Positions 33,728 to 42,385 of a DNA stretch of 64,000 nucleotides are shown one piece after another. Every line of letters starts with the position of its first letter. Positions within the stretch are counted from its first letter, which is position 1. The DNA comes from Planctomycetes bacterium B3_Pla. Its GTDB lineage: Bacteria > Planctomycetota > Phycisphaerae > Sedimentisphaerales > Anaerobacaceae. Under the pieces are notes generated by a model. The model ran no database searches and was not told where the DNA came from. It saw nothing but the letters and a program-made list of their open reading frames with translations. The DNA is taken from positions 1-64,000 of the forward strand of contig NJBM01000003.1 of NCBI GenBank assembly GCA_005223045.1, in the 5' to 3' direction. The translations under genes were made by a program, and so were the position numbers.

Positions 33728-35272
33728 TCAGCGCGAACGCTGCCTGCGATTGGCTTTCTTCTTCGGTTTCTTCTTACCAGCCCGTGCATCCTGCTCGGCC
33801 ATAAACTTTCTCAATGCCGCTGGCGACGTACGGTTCTCAAAGGCCTCAAGCGCCGCATCGCCGGTGCGTTTCATCCACTCAAGCAGCGCGCCTCGCAAAA
33901 CATCTATTTCTTCCCTGTAGTCCGGGTCATCGATCAGATTGTGCAGAGCATCGGGATCATTCTTAAAATCATAGAACTCCTCAAGAACGCGATACTGAAA
34001 GAGTTTGACACGAGCGGCGACAGTCGCATCATTTTCGGCGGCCTTCATAGCGTTGAATGTCAAGCCGGACTGCGATTCGTTCTTGAATACGCGCTCGCCG
34101 TCGGACCACGGATTGAAAATGTAGCCGAACCGGTGATTCTGCACGCACCGCATTGGATAGCGATTGCGTCCCGAAGTCTGATGAAACTGGGTGAAGACTT
34201 TGTCGCGCCCGGTCTGCTTTTTTCCCATCAGAACCGGCAGAAATGAAGTCCCGTCCATGCCCTTCGGCTGGGGTACTCCGGCCGCATCGAGAACAGTCGG
34301 CATCAAATCTATGCCGGAGATGAAGTGCCGCTTGTCCGCAGAGCCTGGCTCTATCCTGTCCGCCCAGACGGCAATCCACGGCGTTCGCGTACTGTGCAGA
34401 TAGCAATTGGTCTTGGCGAACGGAAGCGGCATCCCGTGATCCGAGAGGAACATTATCAGCGTGTTCTCGGCCTGTCCGGATTCGCGAAGCGCGCGGACAA
34501 CCGCCCCTACGGTATCGTCGCACCGCCGGACAGAGCTGTAATACTGCGTTATTTCCTTACGCACCTCAGGCAGCTCGGCCAGAAAACCGGGTACCTCGAT
34601 TTCCGCGCCCTCATATACCCGTGACGGCGGTGGAAATTCTTTTCCCGCCTTGGCAAATTTCTTCCGTTCCTGTTCACTGCCGTGGAACGGCCGATGCGGA
34701 TCGTGGGAGTTGGCCATCAGGAAGAACGGGCGGTCTTTCTCCGCAGCCCGCCTGAAGAAATCCCCGGCGTATTTATGGTAGATTTCAGGATCACGACCAT
34801 GGCCCAATTCCTTCATATCGTGGACCATATCCCATTTGAATTTCTCTCGCGGCGCCAGGTGTGAAGCTTTGCCGAGAATGCCGTTCAGGTAGCCCGCCCG
34901 ATTCAGTTGCTCCGGCAGCGTCGGCACATTTGTGTCGATAGGCTCGAAGCCCTCTGCACCGTTGCGGTGCGGGTAGCGCCCGGTCATAAGAACAGACCGG
35001 CATGGTTGGCAGACAGCTATTGTGACGTGAGCGTGCTCAAAACGCACTCCCTCAGAGGCCAGGTCGTCAATGTTCGGGGTAATGTTCGGTGTCCGCCCGC
35101 CGAAACAGCCCGGCGAATCCCAATTCATATCGTCCACCGTTATTAGAAGGATGTTCGGCCGTTTCTTATGCATCTGGCCTCCAAACGCGGGCAATTGCCC
35201 GGATGCCATCATCAGAGAACCAAGTCCTGCCGCCTTAAGAAACCTGCGTCGCGTGGGAAGATTTTTGCTCAT
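33728..35272 (-). CDS. Tat-exported S1-family sulfatase
   Basis: A 514-residue Cys-type sulfatase. The Tat signal is PTRRRFLKAAGLGSLMMASG. The metal-binding PNILLITVDDMNWDSPGCFG is followed by the formylglycine motif VCQPCRSVLMTGRYP (Cys88, C-x-P-x-R with a second Cys inside). Others are ANSHDPHRPFHG and MFLSDHGMPLPF. The basic Lys/Arg-rich tail (KKKPKKKANRRQRSR) is unusual. I chose ATG 35272, which has AGGAAA upstream and gives the usual Tat leader; an upstream ATG at 35314 has no ribosome-binding site. Its operon partners (HEAT, two Gfo/Idh, PQQ) suggest desulfation of a sugar later oxidised at the ring. Confidence 0.92.
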   Translation of the reverse strand: MSKNLPTRRRFLKAAGLGSLMMASGQLPAFGGQMHKKRPNILLITVDDMNWDSPGCFGGRTPNITPNIDDLASEGVRFEHAHVTIAVCQPCRSVLMTGRYPHRNGAEGFEPIDTNVPTLPEQLNRAGYLNGILGKASHLAPREKFKWDMVHDMKELGHGRDPEIYHKYAGDFFRRAAEKDRPFFLMANSHDPHRPFHGSEQERKKFAKAGKEFPPPSRVYEGAEIEVPGFLAELPEVRKEITQYYSSVRRCDDTVGAVVRALRESGQAENTLIMFLSDHGMPLPFAKTNCYLHSTRTPWIAVWADRIEPGSADKRHFISGIDLMPTVLDAAGVPQPKGMDGTSFLPVLMGKKQTGRDKVFTQFHQTSGRNRYPMRCVQNHRFGYIFNPWSDGERVFKNESQSGLTFNAMKAAENDATVAARVKLFQYRVLEEFYDFKNDPDALHNLIDDPDYREEIDVLRGALLEWMKRTGDAALEAFENRTSPAALRKFMAEQDARAGKKKPKKKANRRQRSR

Positions 35273-35323
35273 ATATTGTTTTCCTGTTTTTTTCGCAAAA
35301 GTATTGTGATTCATTTCAGGTGT

Positions 35324-36169
35324 CTATCTGCCTGCTGCTATCAGTCCTTCTTTGGCTGCTTCACTTATGTAAGCTTCATCCGAGCCGCTGCGACTGTCGT
35401 AAAGATGCTGATATATCTTCACGGCCAAGCCCTTTTTGCCGGCGGCAAGAAGTTTCTCCGCCAGCAACAGACAGGCTTTGGTGGCTTTGATTCGCTCGTA
35501 TGTCCCCTGAGAGTCCGCCGCCTTGAGCAGCAGATCCACTGAACCGGTGTCGCCTATATTCGCCAGCGCCCAGGCAGCAGCCATGCGAATCCCGCCGTCC
35601 TCGTCATCAACAGCTTTCTGCAAAGCATCGACCGAGGCCGCGTCGGCGAGCACGCCAAGATTCTGAATGATGGTCAGTCTGGGTTTGCCGCTGGTTTTGG
35701 GTAGGGCGTTTCTAAACTGCTCGGCGGTGCCGTCACCAATGGCCGTCAGCGCCTGGGCCGCCGGTTCGTATAGATGTTCATCAAGCAGCATTTTGCCGAG
35801 AGCCGGGACGACCTCTTTGCCGCCGGCTACCTGCAATTGTTGGATGAGGTACTTCTGGACGGCTTTGGGCCTGACGGTACCGAGCTGCGAAGCCAGCGTC
35901 TCGGCGAATGCACTTCGCCTTCTGTCTTTATCCAGCTTGCAGACGTGGACAGCCAGGCAGTGAAGCGCGTATCGCGGCTTGACGTCGTCTCCTTTGCCGG
36001 GCTCGACGAGCATGTCGATGAGGGCTATGAGCCTTCTACGACCGCCTTCGAGTATTTTGGAAGTCACATCGTCAACTGTTTCCTTGTCGATATTGCTCAG
36101 CAGGCCCCGCTCATCCGGGTCGGGGAGCCTGTTGATGAGTTCTGCAAGATTGGTTGATTTTCCTGCCAT
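35324..36169 (-). CDS. HEAT-repeat protein
   Basis: A 281-residue alpha-solenoid protein without signal peptide. HEAT-like repeats occupy about 80-240: AVQKYLIQQLQVAGGKEVVP, ALGKMLLDEHLYEPAAQALT, IIQNLGVLADAASVDALQKA, and GGIRMAAAWALANIGDTGSV. Such proteins are protein-protein scaffolds with no catalysis. It sits inside an operon of exported enzymes, 41 bases after a Gfo/Idh gene and 51 before a sulfatase. A cytoplasmic adaptor there is a little odd; similar HEAT genes do occur in planctomycete sulfatase operons. Confidence 0.82.
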   Translation of the reverse strand: MAGKSTNLAELINRLPDPDERGLLSNIDKETVDDVTSKILEGGRRRLIALIDMLVEPGKGDDVKPRYALHCLAVHVCKLDKDRRRSAFAETLASQLGTVRPKAVQKYLIQQLQVAGGKEVVPALGKMLLDEHLYEPAAQALTAIGDGTAEQFRNALPKTSGKPRLTIIQNLGVLADAASVDALQKAVDDEDGGIRMAAAWALANIGDTGSVDLLLKAADSQGTYERIKATKACLLLAEKLLAAGKKGLAVKIYQHLYDSRSGSDEAYISEAAKEGLIAAGR

Positions 36170-36210
36170 GATCTATGTCCTTTCTGCGGATAAAGTCCGC
36201 TCAGAGGTTC

Positions 36211-37437
36211 TCACAGGTGCCAGGGCGCCCGCATAGGCGGATTGACCAGCCGGTTGGCCTCTTCGTCACCGATGATCTCTTCCTTGACGGGATCGTAGCG
36301 TAGTTTTCGCCCGGTCCTGATGGCGATATTCGCGAGATGCATCAGGGTCGCACTGCGGTTCGCCACGTCAGCGTTGCCGCCGGCACGTTTGCGCGTCTTG
36401 ACCGCCTCGGCAAAGTTGACAAGCGGCTCAGGATCGGGCATCTCTTTAATCTTCTTTTGGTCCTGTTCGCTCAAATCACTCAGGCGGACTTCGCGGGATT
36501 CTTTGCGGCTATACGGCTCGCCCCACTCCTGGCTGTCAAAAACGAACGTCATTCCGTCGGCGTATTTCAACTCCACCCATCCCCACATTCCGCAAGCCTC
36601 CGGGTGCGCAGGCGGAGCATAAGCTTCAATCTCCACCGGACTAGTATGGTCCTTGGCATAGATCCACTGTACGGGGTCATAATGATGCTGGCCCATATCG
36701 GTCAGGCCGCCGCCCTCGTAATCCCAGTAGCCCCGGTGCGTTCCGCCGTGGCGATGGTGATGGTAGGGCCTCAAAGGCGATGGCCCGCAGTACATGTCCC
36801 AGTCAAGGCTCTTGGGTATCGGCTGGGGCTGGGCATTGACCATCCCGCTCCACTGCTTGACCTTCAGGCCGCCGCTCTTGATATGGACGCCCTTGCAGTT
36901 CTTCAGCAGGCCGCTTGCCATAATCTTGTGAATCTCGATGCTCCCTCGGTCACGGCTCTTGCCGAAGCGCCCGAAGGTGCCGACCTGAAAGATTCGCTTA
37001 TAGCGTTTTTCAGCCTCGGCGACGGCGCGACCCTCGGCGATGAAGCGCGTCATCGGTTTCTCGCACAGGACGTCTTTGCCGGCCTCCATCGCGGCGATAG
37101 AGATTAGCGCGTGCCAGTGAGGCGGCGTCGCAATCGCGACTACATCGATGTCCTTTCGCTCCAGAACGCGGCGAAAGTCCCTGTAGATGGTCTTGTTGTC
37201 GGCCCTGCCGACAAATTTCACGTCGCATATAGCGATCTTTTTGGCCTCCAGCCCCATTGCGTTGAATGTGCTGTTGCCGCGGCCGCCGCACCCGATTAGC
37301 GCGCCGCAGAAGGTTTCGCTCGGCGGCGTTTGGTTCGGCCCGCCGAGAACGCGCCTCGGCACAATCGTAAAGGCCGTAGCAGCTCCAATCGAGCCTTTCA
37401 GTAATTGACGCCTAGTTACGTTTTTAGCTCTTTGCAT
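36211..37437 (-). CDS. Tat-exported Gfo/Idh/MocA oxidoreductase
   Basis: A 408-residue protein with a Tat signal (VTRRQLLKGSIGAATAFTIV) and a Rossmann domain: GALIGCGGRGNSTF, the dinucleotide-region DVVAIATPPHWHALISIAAM and the catalytic-lysine signature CEKPMTRF (E-K-P). The C-terminal half is the Gfo/Idh/MocA beta-sheet domain with GGGLTDMGQHHYDPVQWIYA. The family uses tightly bound or free NAD(P) to oxidise or reduce sugars and cyclitols. Tat export implies that the folded enzyme with its cofactor acts outside the cytoplasm. A paralogue is encoded 172 bases upstream. The substrate is unknown. Confidence 0.92.
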   Translation of the reverse strand: MQRAKNVTRRQLLKGSIGAATAFTIVPRRVLGGPNQTPPSETFCGALIGCGGRGNSTFNAMGLEAKKIAICDVKFVGRADNKTIYRDFRRVLERKDIDVVAIATPPHWHALISIAAMEAGKDVLCEKPMTRFIAEGRAVAEAEKRYKRIFQVGTFGRFGKSRDRGSIEIHKIMASGLLKNCKGVHIKSGGLKVKQWSGMVNAQPQPIPKSLDWDMYCGPSPLRPYHHHRHGGTHRGYWDYEGGGLTDMGQHHYDPVQWIYAKDHTSPVEIEAYAPPAHPEACGMWGWVELKYADGMTFVFDSQEWGEPYSRKESREVRLSDLSEQDQKKIKEMPDPEPLVNFAEAVKTRKRAGGNADVANRSATLMHLANIAIRTGRKLRYDPVKEEIIGDEEANRLVNPPMRAPWHL

Positions 37438-37609
37438 GATACGTTCTCCTGTGAATCTAAGACAATGAATTCAGCAAAAATTCCACCCTCGGTGCCGTTT
37501 GCGGCCAGCGCACCCACCCGGATAGTCGCGCCGACTGCACAGACAACGACCGACAGAAAACTTGACTTCGCAGCCATGTTTCGATTTTGCGATTCCAACA
37601 AACCGCGGG

Positions 37610-38935
37610 TTATCCGTTCAGCACCCAGCCTTTGCGGTACGTCTTGCGGATATACTGATCGGCCTCGGGGCAGCCCGGAGCGCTCAAGCTCTTGCCGTCC
37701 CACTCGAGTTTCTTGCCCACACGGTAGGCGACCAGCGCCAGCATGTTGGCCTCGACCAAGGCGCCTGAGTAATCGAAGTTGCACGTCGTTGGGCTGCCCG
37801 TCTTGCAAGCCACAATCCACTCCTTGTGGTGACCGAGCGACGGCGGGATCAGATCCTTGGGCTTGGGTGACTTGTAGTGCGTCATGTCACCTTCACGCTG
37901 TTTGGGCATCAATATCCGAAGATTGTAGTCGGCCAGCAGCCAGCCCTTGTCTCCCTTAAAGAGCGCGCCTTTGAAAAGCCAGTCTCGGTCGAACGCCTTC
38001 GACGGCATGCCGGGTTTTTTGCCGCCATCGTACCAGTATGCCTTGACGGCAGGACGCCAATCGTTGGCCGGGTGCTCCCATTCGGCGGTAAGCCAAATCG
38101 GCAGGGTATCGGTATTCACCGGAGTTCCCTCGGCCTTGCAAGTCGTTGGGAGCCCCAGGTCCAGCCCCCAATAGGCCATATCCATCATGTGACTGCCCAT
38201 GTCTCCGATTTGTCCGCTGCCGAAGTCCCAGAAACGATTCCACTTCAGGCAGCCGCCGATGTAGCCGGAATTGTAGCAATGGAACGGTGCCGGGCCGATC
38301 CACAGATCCCAGTTGATGTGATCCGGAATGGGCGTCTCGTCCGGCAGATAACTTCCACCCTCCGGCGTCCGGCTGCACCAAACGCGGACCTCGCTCGGCG
38401 TTCCGATAGCCCCGCCGCGAATCAGCTCCACCATGCGTCTGTAATTATCGGTGGCGTGAATCTGAGTGCCCATCTGGGTGCGAATCTTGCCCTTGTTCTT
38501 CAGATATGTCTGGCGGACCATCCGGGCCTCCTCGACGGAGTTGGCCAGTGGCTTTTCGCAGTAAACGTGCTTGCCGCGGTTCATCGCCCAGATGTTGACA
38601 AAGGCGTGTGTATGGTCGGTCGTCGAACAGACGACGGCGTCGATGTCCTTCTGTTCGAGGCACTTGCGCCAGTCAACGTAAGTCTTGGCCCTGGGAAACT
38701 CCTTGGCCGCCGCGGCGAGATTCTTCGCGTTGACATCACACAGGGCGACGATGTTCTCGCTGCTGACACCCTTCAAATTGCCCCCACCACGTCCGCGGAC
38801 ACCGATCACGGCGACGTTGAGCTTTTCATTCGGCGACTGCCCGGCCTTGAGAATGCCTGATTTGAGGACCACAAGCCCTGCTCCGACCGCAGCACTGTTC
38901 TTGAGGAACGTACGACGTTTGATTCGAGAACTCAT
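37610..38935 (-). CDS. Tat-exported Gfo/Idh/MocA oxidoreductase, first gene of the operon
   Basis: A 441-residue paralogue of the downstream oxidoreductase. The Tat signal is IKRRTFLKNSAAVGAGLVVL. Rossmann motifs are VAVIGVRGRGGGNL, DAVVCSTTDHTHAFVNIWAM and CEKPLANSVEEARMV. The C-terminal substrate domain has FWDFGSGQIGDMGSHMMDMA, where GDMGSH is typical of the planctomycete subfamily. AAGGAGATTAGTT precedes ATG 38935. It heads the minus-strand set Gfo/Idh - Gfo/Idh - HEAT - sulfatase - PQQ propeller. Tandem pairs of these enzymes often perform oxidation and re-reduction at two sites of one sugar, which is inference here. Confidence 0.92.
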   Translation of the reverse strand: MSSRIKRRTFLKNSAAVGAGLVVLKSGILKAGQSPNEKLNVAVIGVRGRGGGNLKGVSSENIVALCDVNAKNLAAAAKEFPRAKTYVDWRKCLEQKDIDAVVCSTTDHTHAFVNIWAMNRGKHVYCEKPLANSVEEARMVRQTYLKNKGKIRTQMGTQIHATDNYRRMVELIRGGAIGTPSEVRVWCSRTPEGGSYLPDETPIPDHINWDLWIGPAPFHCYNSGYIGGCLKWNRFWDFGSGQIGDMGSHMMDMAYWGLDLGLPTTCKAEGTPVNTDTLPIWLTAEWEHPANDWRPAVKAYWYDGGKKPGMPSKAFDRDWLFKGALFKGDKGWLLADYNLRILMPKQREGDMTHYKSPKPKDLIPPSLGHHKEWIVACKTGSPTTCNFDYSGALVEANMLALVAYRVGKKLEWDGKSLSAPGCPEADQYIRKTYRKGWVLNG

Positions 38936-39339
38936 AACTAATCTCCTTCATATATTCCTGGCGAACTGACAAAAAAAACCGATTCACTCACAGCAGCAGG
39001 CTAAGCGAAAACGGGCCCAACTTCAAGGAATTTTTGGGGCAAGCCTTGTACTTGATGGTTCCACAGAGGATAAATCAGAAATCCTTCTTGACGCCAGAGG
39101 CTCAATTTGATATAAGGGTAATTGTTGCATTTATGTGAAATCCGCCCCTGGTAAAGGCAGATGAGTGGGTGGTTGCAATGGCTTTCCGCTGTTGAGCTGA
39201 CGCCAATATCAGGTTTTTGATGGTAAGGAGGTGATCACATTTTCGTTTTTCGATTTTTCCCTCGGGGACGCCTTACGGTGCAATCGGCAGTCGCCAATCA
39301 GCAAACGTTTTCATGTTAACCTTTTGAAGGAGGATTATT
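38936..39339. other. Divergent intergenic region and long leader of the LamG gene
   Basis: No gene. It contains the plus-strand promoter at 39088-39116 and about 215 bases of leader, including GGGGACGCCTTACGG (39262-39276, shared with the repeat at 9660-9674) and a strong GAAGGAGG ribosome-binding site just before ATG 39340. I saw no clear promoter for the minus-strand operon; TTGAAG-17-TAGCCT is the best but weak. Confidence 0.6.
39088..39116 (+). promoter_or_regulatory. Promoter of the large LamG gene
   Basis: TTGACG (39088-39093), exactly 17 bases, TATAAG (39111-39116); both hexamers match consensus at 5 of 6 positions. The start would be near 39123. Confidence 0.65.
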
Positions 39340-42261
39340 ATGTCTAAGAAACTGATTTCTCTGGCTTCTATGGTGAATGTGGCAAACTTGGAGGTGTGCA
39401 AAACCTGTTCTGTTCGTTCAGCAGGGAAAGTAAGTTTGTTCAGGGATTTTGTGTTGGTTGTGTTTCTTTTGGCTGCCAGTTCCCTGCTCACAGCGATGCC
39501 GGCTGCTTATGGCGAAGATCCATATGCCCTGGAAGTCAATGGAGCATCGTTAACAATTGATGATGATGAAGATGTTCTTCGATTGAGTAGCTACACTTAC
39601 GAGTTCTGGATGAAAGACCTGGAAGGTCCGACAGGTAGCTGGAGAAACATTTTCTGTAAAGGTCCGGGAGATACTAATGCGGGGAGGGGACCACTCTTAG
39701 CGCTCCGCCCGGATGACCCGGGACTGCATTTCTCTCACAGCACCGGGTCCGGTCAGGAGACAGCAAACGTCCAGGAAGGAATTGCAGTAAACGTATGGAC
39801 ACATATAGCACTTGTGCTTACTGCTTTGGATGGAGATCAGATAATATATATAGATGGGGTGGAAGTGGTAACGGAAAGTGTCTCAAGCCTTACCGACGCA
39901 ACGCAGAGCGCTGTTCTTAGAATGGGCCTGGGAGCTAATGTTGTTTTGGACGATTTTCGCGTCTGGAACTATGCCCGCACCCAGGAAGAAATCCAGGCTG
40001 ACATGAACCAGGAAGTCACCGGGGTCGAAGAAGGATTAGTCGGTTACTGGAGATTCAATGAGGGAGAAGGAACGACAACCTATGACATATCGCCTTACGA
40101 AAACCACGGAAATATTACTGCTCCAGTCTGGACAACGGAAGCTGCCCCTATTGAGCCTGGTAAGCCTCCGGTTGTTGCTTCCCGCCCCGATCCTGCCAAT
40201 GGCGAACTCTATTCGGCTACGTGGGCGACCCTTAGCTGGCGCCCGGGCGATTTTGCCGTCTCGCATGATGTCTATATGGGCGACAATTTCGACGATGTAA
40301 ACAACGGCGCCGCCCACACATTCCAGGGCAACGTCGCCTCGCCAATGCAGATTGTCGGCTTCGCGGGTTTTCCATTCTCCGACGGTCTGATTCCTGGAAC
40401 GACCTACTACTGGAGAATCGACGGGATCAATGACGCTGATCCGAACAGTCCCTGGAAGGGTGATGTCTGGAGCTTTTGGATTCCATCCCCCAGTGCTTAT
40501 GCTCCAAGCCCGTCCGACGGCGCTGAGTTCGTGGATAATGAGGCAACTCTCACCTGGGAACCCGGTCACGACGCCAAGTTGCACAACATTGTCTTCGGCG
40601 ACAGCTTCGACGACGTGAGCAACGCTCCAACAGGCTCATCGGTGACAACTACGAGCTTCAATCCCGGCACGCTCGACAAGGGCAAGACCTACTATTGGCG
40701 TGTCGATGAGTTCAACCCGCCGACGACGGTCAAAGGCGATGTCTGGAGTTTCACGACGGTGCCTGATATACCTATCACGGACCCCAATCTTGTCGGCTGG
40801 TGGATGTTCGAGGAAGCTTCAGGTTCGGTTGTCGTCGACTCGTCCGGCTACGACAATCATGGCACGTTTCAGAGTGACCCGCAGTGGGCAATCGGCTTTG
40901 ATGGTGGCGGCCTGAATTTCGACGGCATCGATGACTTCGTGCAAGTGCCACACGACGAGATTCTGACGGTGGACAATGAAGTCACAGTGATGGCCTGGAT
41001 ACATACATCAAGGCACGGCGGCCCCGGCACTCAAGACTATCAGGGGATCATTGCAAAGGGTAATCCTCCGCGATCGTACAGCTTGTACACCCAGTCGGCC
41101 GGAACGCTCCATTTCAGTACGACGAGCGCCGGCGCTTATGTTGGCTCCAGCAGCGACTCACAAGTTCCGCTCAACGAATGGGCACACGTTGCCGCGATGG
41201 TGTCAGGTGGTCAACACCTCTATTATATCAATGGAGAACCTGCTGGTACAGGCGGCAGCGGAATTCAACTGCCGGGAACGGCGGACACGTCTACTGTTGT
41301 TATCGGCAGGACCAACGAGGGCGCGACCCGCAGCTTCCTCGGAATAATAGACGATGCCCGCATCTATAACAGGGCGCTGACTCAGGACGAGATCAAGGAG
41401 ATAATGCGAGGCGACACGACGCTTGCCTGGGGTCCCAGTCCGGCACATGGGTCGACACCGGACATAAACGTCGCGACGCCGCTTACCTGGTCGGCGGGAG
41501 AGAAAGCGGCTCAGCACGATGTCTATTTCGGCACCGACAAGAATGCAGTCGATGCCGCCGATTCCTCCGACACCTCCGGCATATATCAAGGCCGTCAGAA
41601 TGCCAACAGCTACAGCCCGGCCGAAGGCCTTGAGTGGGGAACCGGACCCTATTACTGGCGCGTCGACGAATCCAACACCGACGGCACGATCAGCAAGGGC
41701 AGAATCTGGAGCTTCACGGTCGCGGACTTCCTTCTGGTTGACGACTTCGAGAGTTACAACGACATCGATCCGCCCGATGCCAACAGCCACAGGATATTTG
41801 ACATTTGGATAGACGGTTTCGGAACCACGACAAACGGATCGCTGGTCGGCAACGACTTGCCACCCTACGCCGAGCGGACCGTTGTCCACAGCGGCGCCCA
41901 GTCAATGATATATCGCTACGACAACAACCTCAAGACCTCTGAGGCAACTTTGACATTGGTTGACCGGCGAGACTGGACTGAGGAGGGCGTGACGAAGCTG
42001 TCACTGTGGTTCATTGGCGATTCGGGCAATGCCGCCGAGCGGATGTTCGTTGCTCTAAACGGAGCAGCAGTAGTGTATCATGACGATCCGGCCGCAACGC
42101 AGATAGGCACATGGACCGAGTGGATCATTGACTTGACGGAATTTGCGGGCGTGGAACTTACCAACGTCAATACCATTGCGATTGGCTTTGGAACAAAGGA
42201 TAGCCCGGCTGTCGGCGGCACAGGGACGATGTACTTCGACGACATCCGGTTAATTAGGTAG
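39340..42261 (+). CDS. Large exported protein with two LamG domains and fibronectin-like segments
   Basis: A 973-residue protein. The hydrophobic export signal is internal (about 32-57: FVLVVFLLAASSLLTAMPAA before YGEDP), after an unusual leader of 30 residues. LamG domain 1 spans about 60-250 (LSSYTYEFWMKDLEGPTG; YIDGVEVV; LDDFRVWNYARTQEEI; GLVGYWRFNEGEG). Two fibronectin-III-like segments follow (about 280-480: TLSWRPGDFAVSHDVYMGDN; TYYWRVDEFN). LamG domain 2 (about 485-690) has LVGWWMFEEASGSVVVDSSG and IIDDARIYNRALTQDEIKEI, then a third FN3-like part and a C-terminal carbohydrate-binding-like region from VDDFESYNDIDPPD to MYFDDIRLIR. There is no PEP-CTERM anchor. Probably a surface or secreted binding protein. 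Confidence 0.85.
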   Translation: MSKKLISLASMVNVANLEVCKTCSVRSAGKVSLFRDFVLVVFLLAASSLLTAMPAAYGEDPYALEVNGASLTIDDDEDVLRLSSYTYEFWMKDLEGPTGSWRNIFCKGPGDTNAGRGPLLALRPDDPGLHFSHSTGSGQETANVQEGIAVNVWTHIALVLTALDGDQIIYIDGVEVVTESVSSLTDATQSAVLRMGLGANVVLDDFRVWNYARTQEEIQADMNQEVTGVEEGLVGYWRFNEGEGTTTYDISPYENHGNITAPVWTTEAAPIEPGKPPVVASRPDPANGELYSATWATLSWRPGDFAVSHDVYMGDNFDDVNNGAAHTFQGNVASPMQIVGFAGFPFSDGLIPGTTYYWRIDGINDADPNSPWKGDVWSFWIPSPSAYAPSPSDGAEFVDNEATLTWEPGHDAKLHNIVFGDSFDDVSNAPTGSSVTTTSFNPGTLDKGKTYYWRVDEFNPPTTVKGDVWSFTTVPDIPITDPNLVGWWMFEEASGSVVVDSSGYDNHGTFQSDPQWAIGFDGGGLNFDGIDDFVQVPHDEILTVDNEVTVMAWIHTSRHGGPGTQDYQGIIAKGNPPRSYSLYTQSAGTLHFSTTSAGAYVGSSSDSQVPLNEWAHVAAMVSGGQHLYYINGEPAGTGGSGIQLPGTADTSTVVIGRTNEGATRSFLGIIDDARIYNRALTQDEIKEIMRGDTTLAWGPSPAHGSTPDINVATPLTWSAGEKAAQHDVYFGTDKNAVDAADSSDTSGIYQGRQNANSYSPAEGLEWGTGPYYWRVDESNTDGTISKGRIWSFTVADFLLVDDFESYNDIDPPDANSHRIFDIWIDGFGTTTNGSLVGNDLPPYAERTVVHSGAQSMIYRYDNNLKTSEATLTLVDRRDWTEEGVTKLSLWFIGDSGNAAERMFVALNGAAVVYHDDPAATQIGTWTEWIIDLTEFAGVELTNVNTIAIGFGTKDSPAVGGTGTMYFDDIRLIR

Positions 42262-42322
42262 TCTTCTGGGACAATTAGGGCGGCGGCTAACGCTGCCGCT
42301 GAGACGGTAAATTCGCATCATT

Positions 42323-42366
42323 CGGGGTTTATACTGATTCACTCGGTATAGGCCCCGTTTCTTCTT
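42323..42366 (+). terminator. Intrinsic terminator after the large LamG gene
   Basis: CGGGGTTTATAC (42323-42334) pairs with GTATAGGCCCCG (42346-42357) as a 12-base stem with two G-U pairs and an 11-base loop, followed at once by TTTCTTCTT. It starts 61 bases after the stop. Confidence 0.8.
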
Positions 42367-42385
42367 GCAGGCACTGCCAATAATG

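Noticed and set aside
37877..38860. 327-residue plus-strand frame opposite the first Gfo/Idh gene
   Set aside because: The minus-strand protein has Tat signal, Rossmann and EKP motifs and a good ribosome-binding site; the plus-strand product has no recognisable feature.
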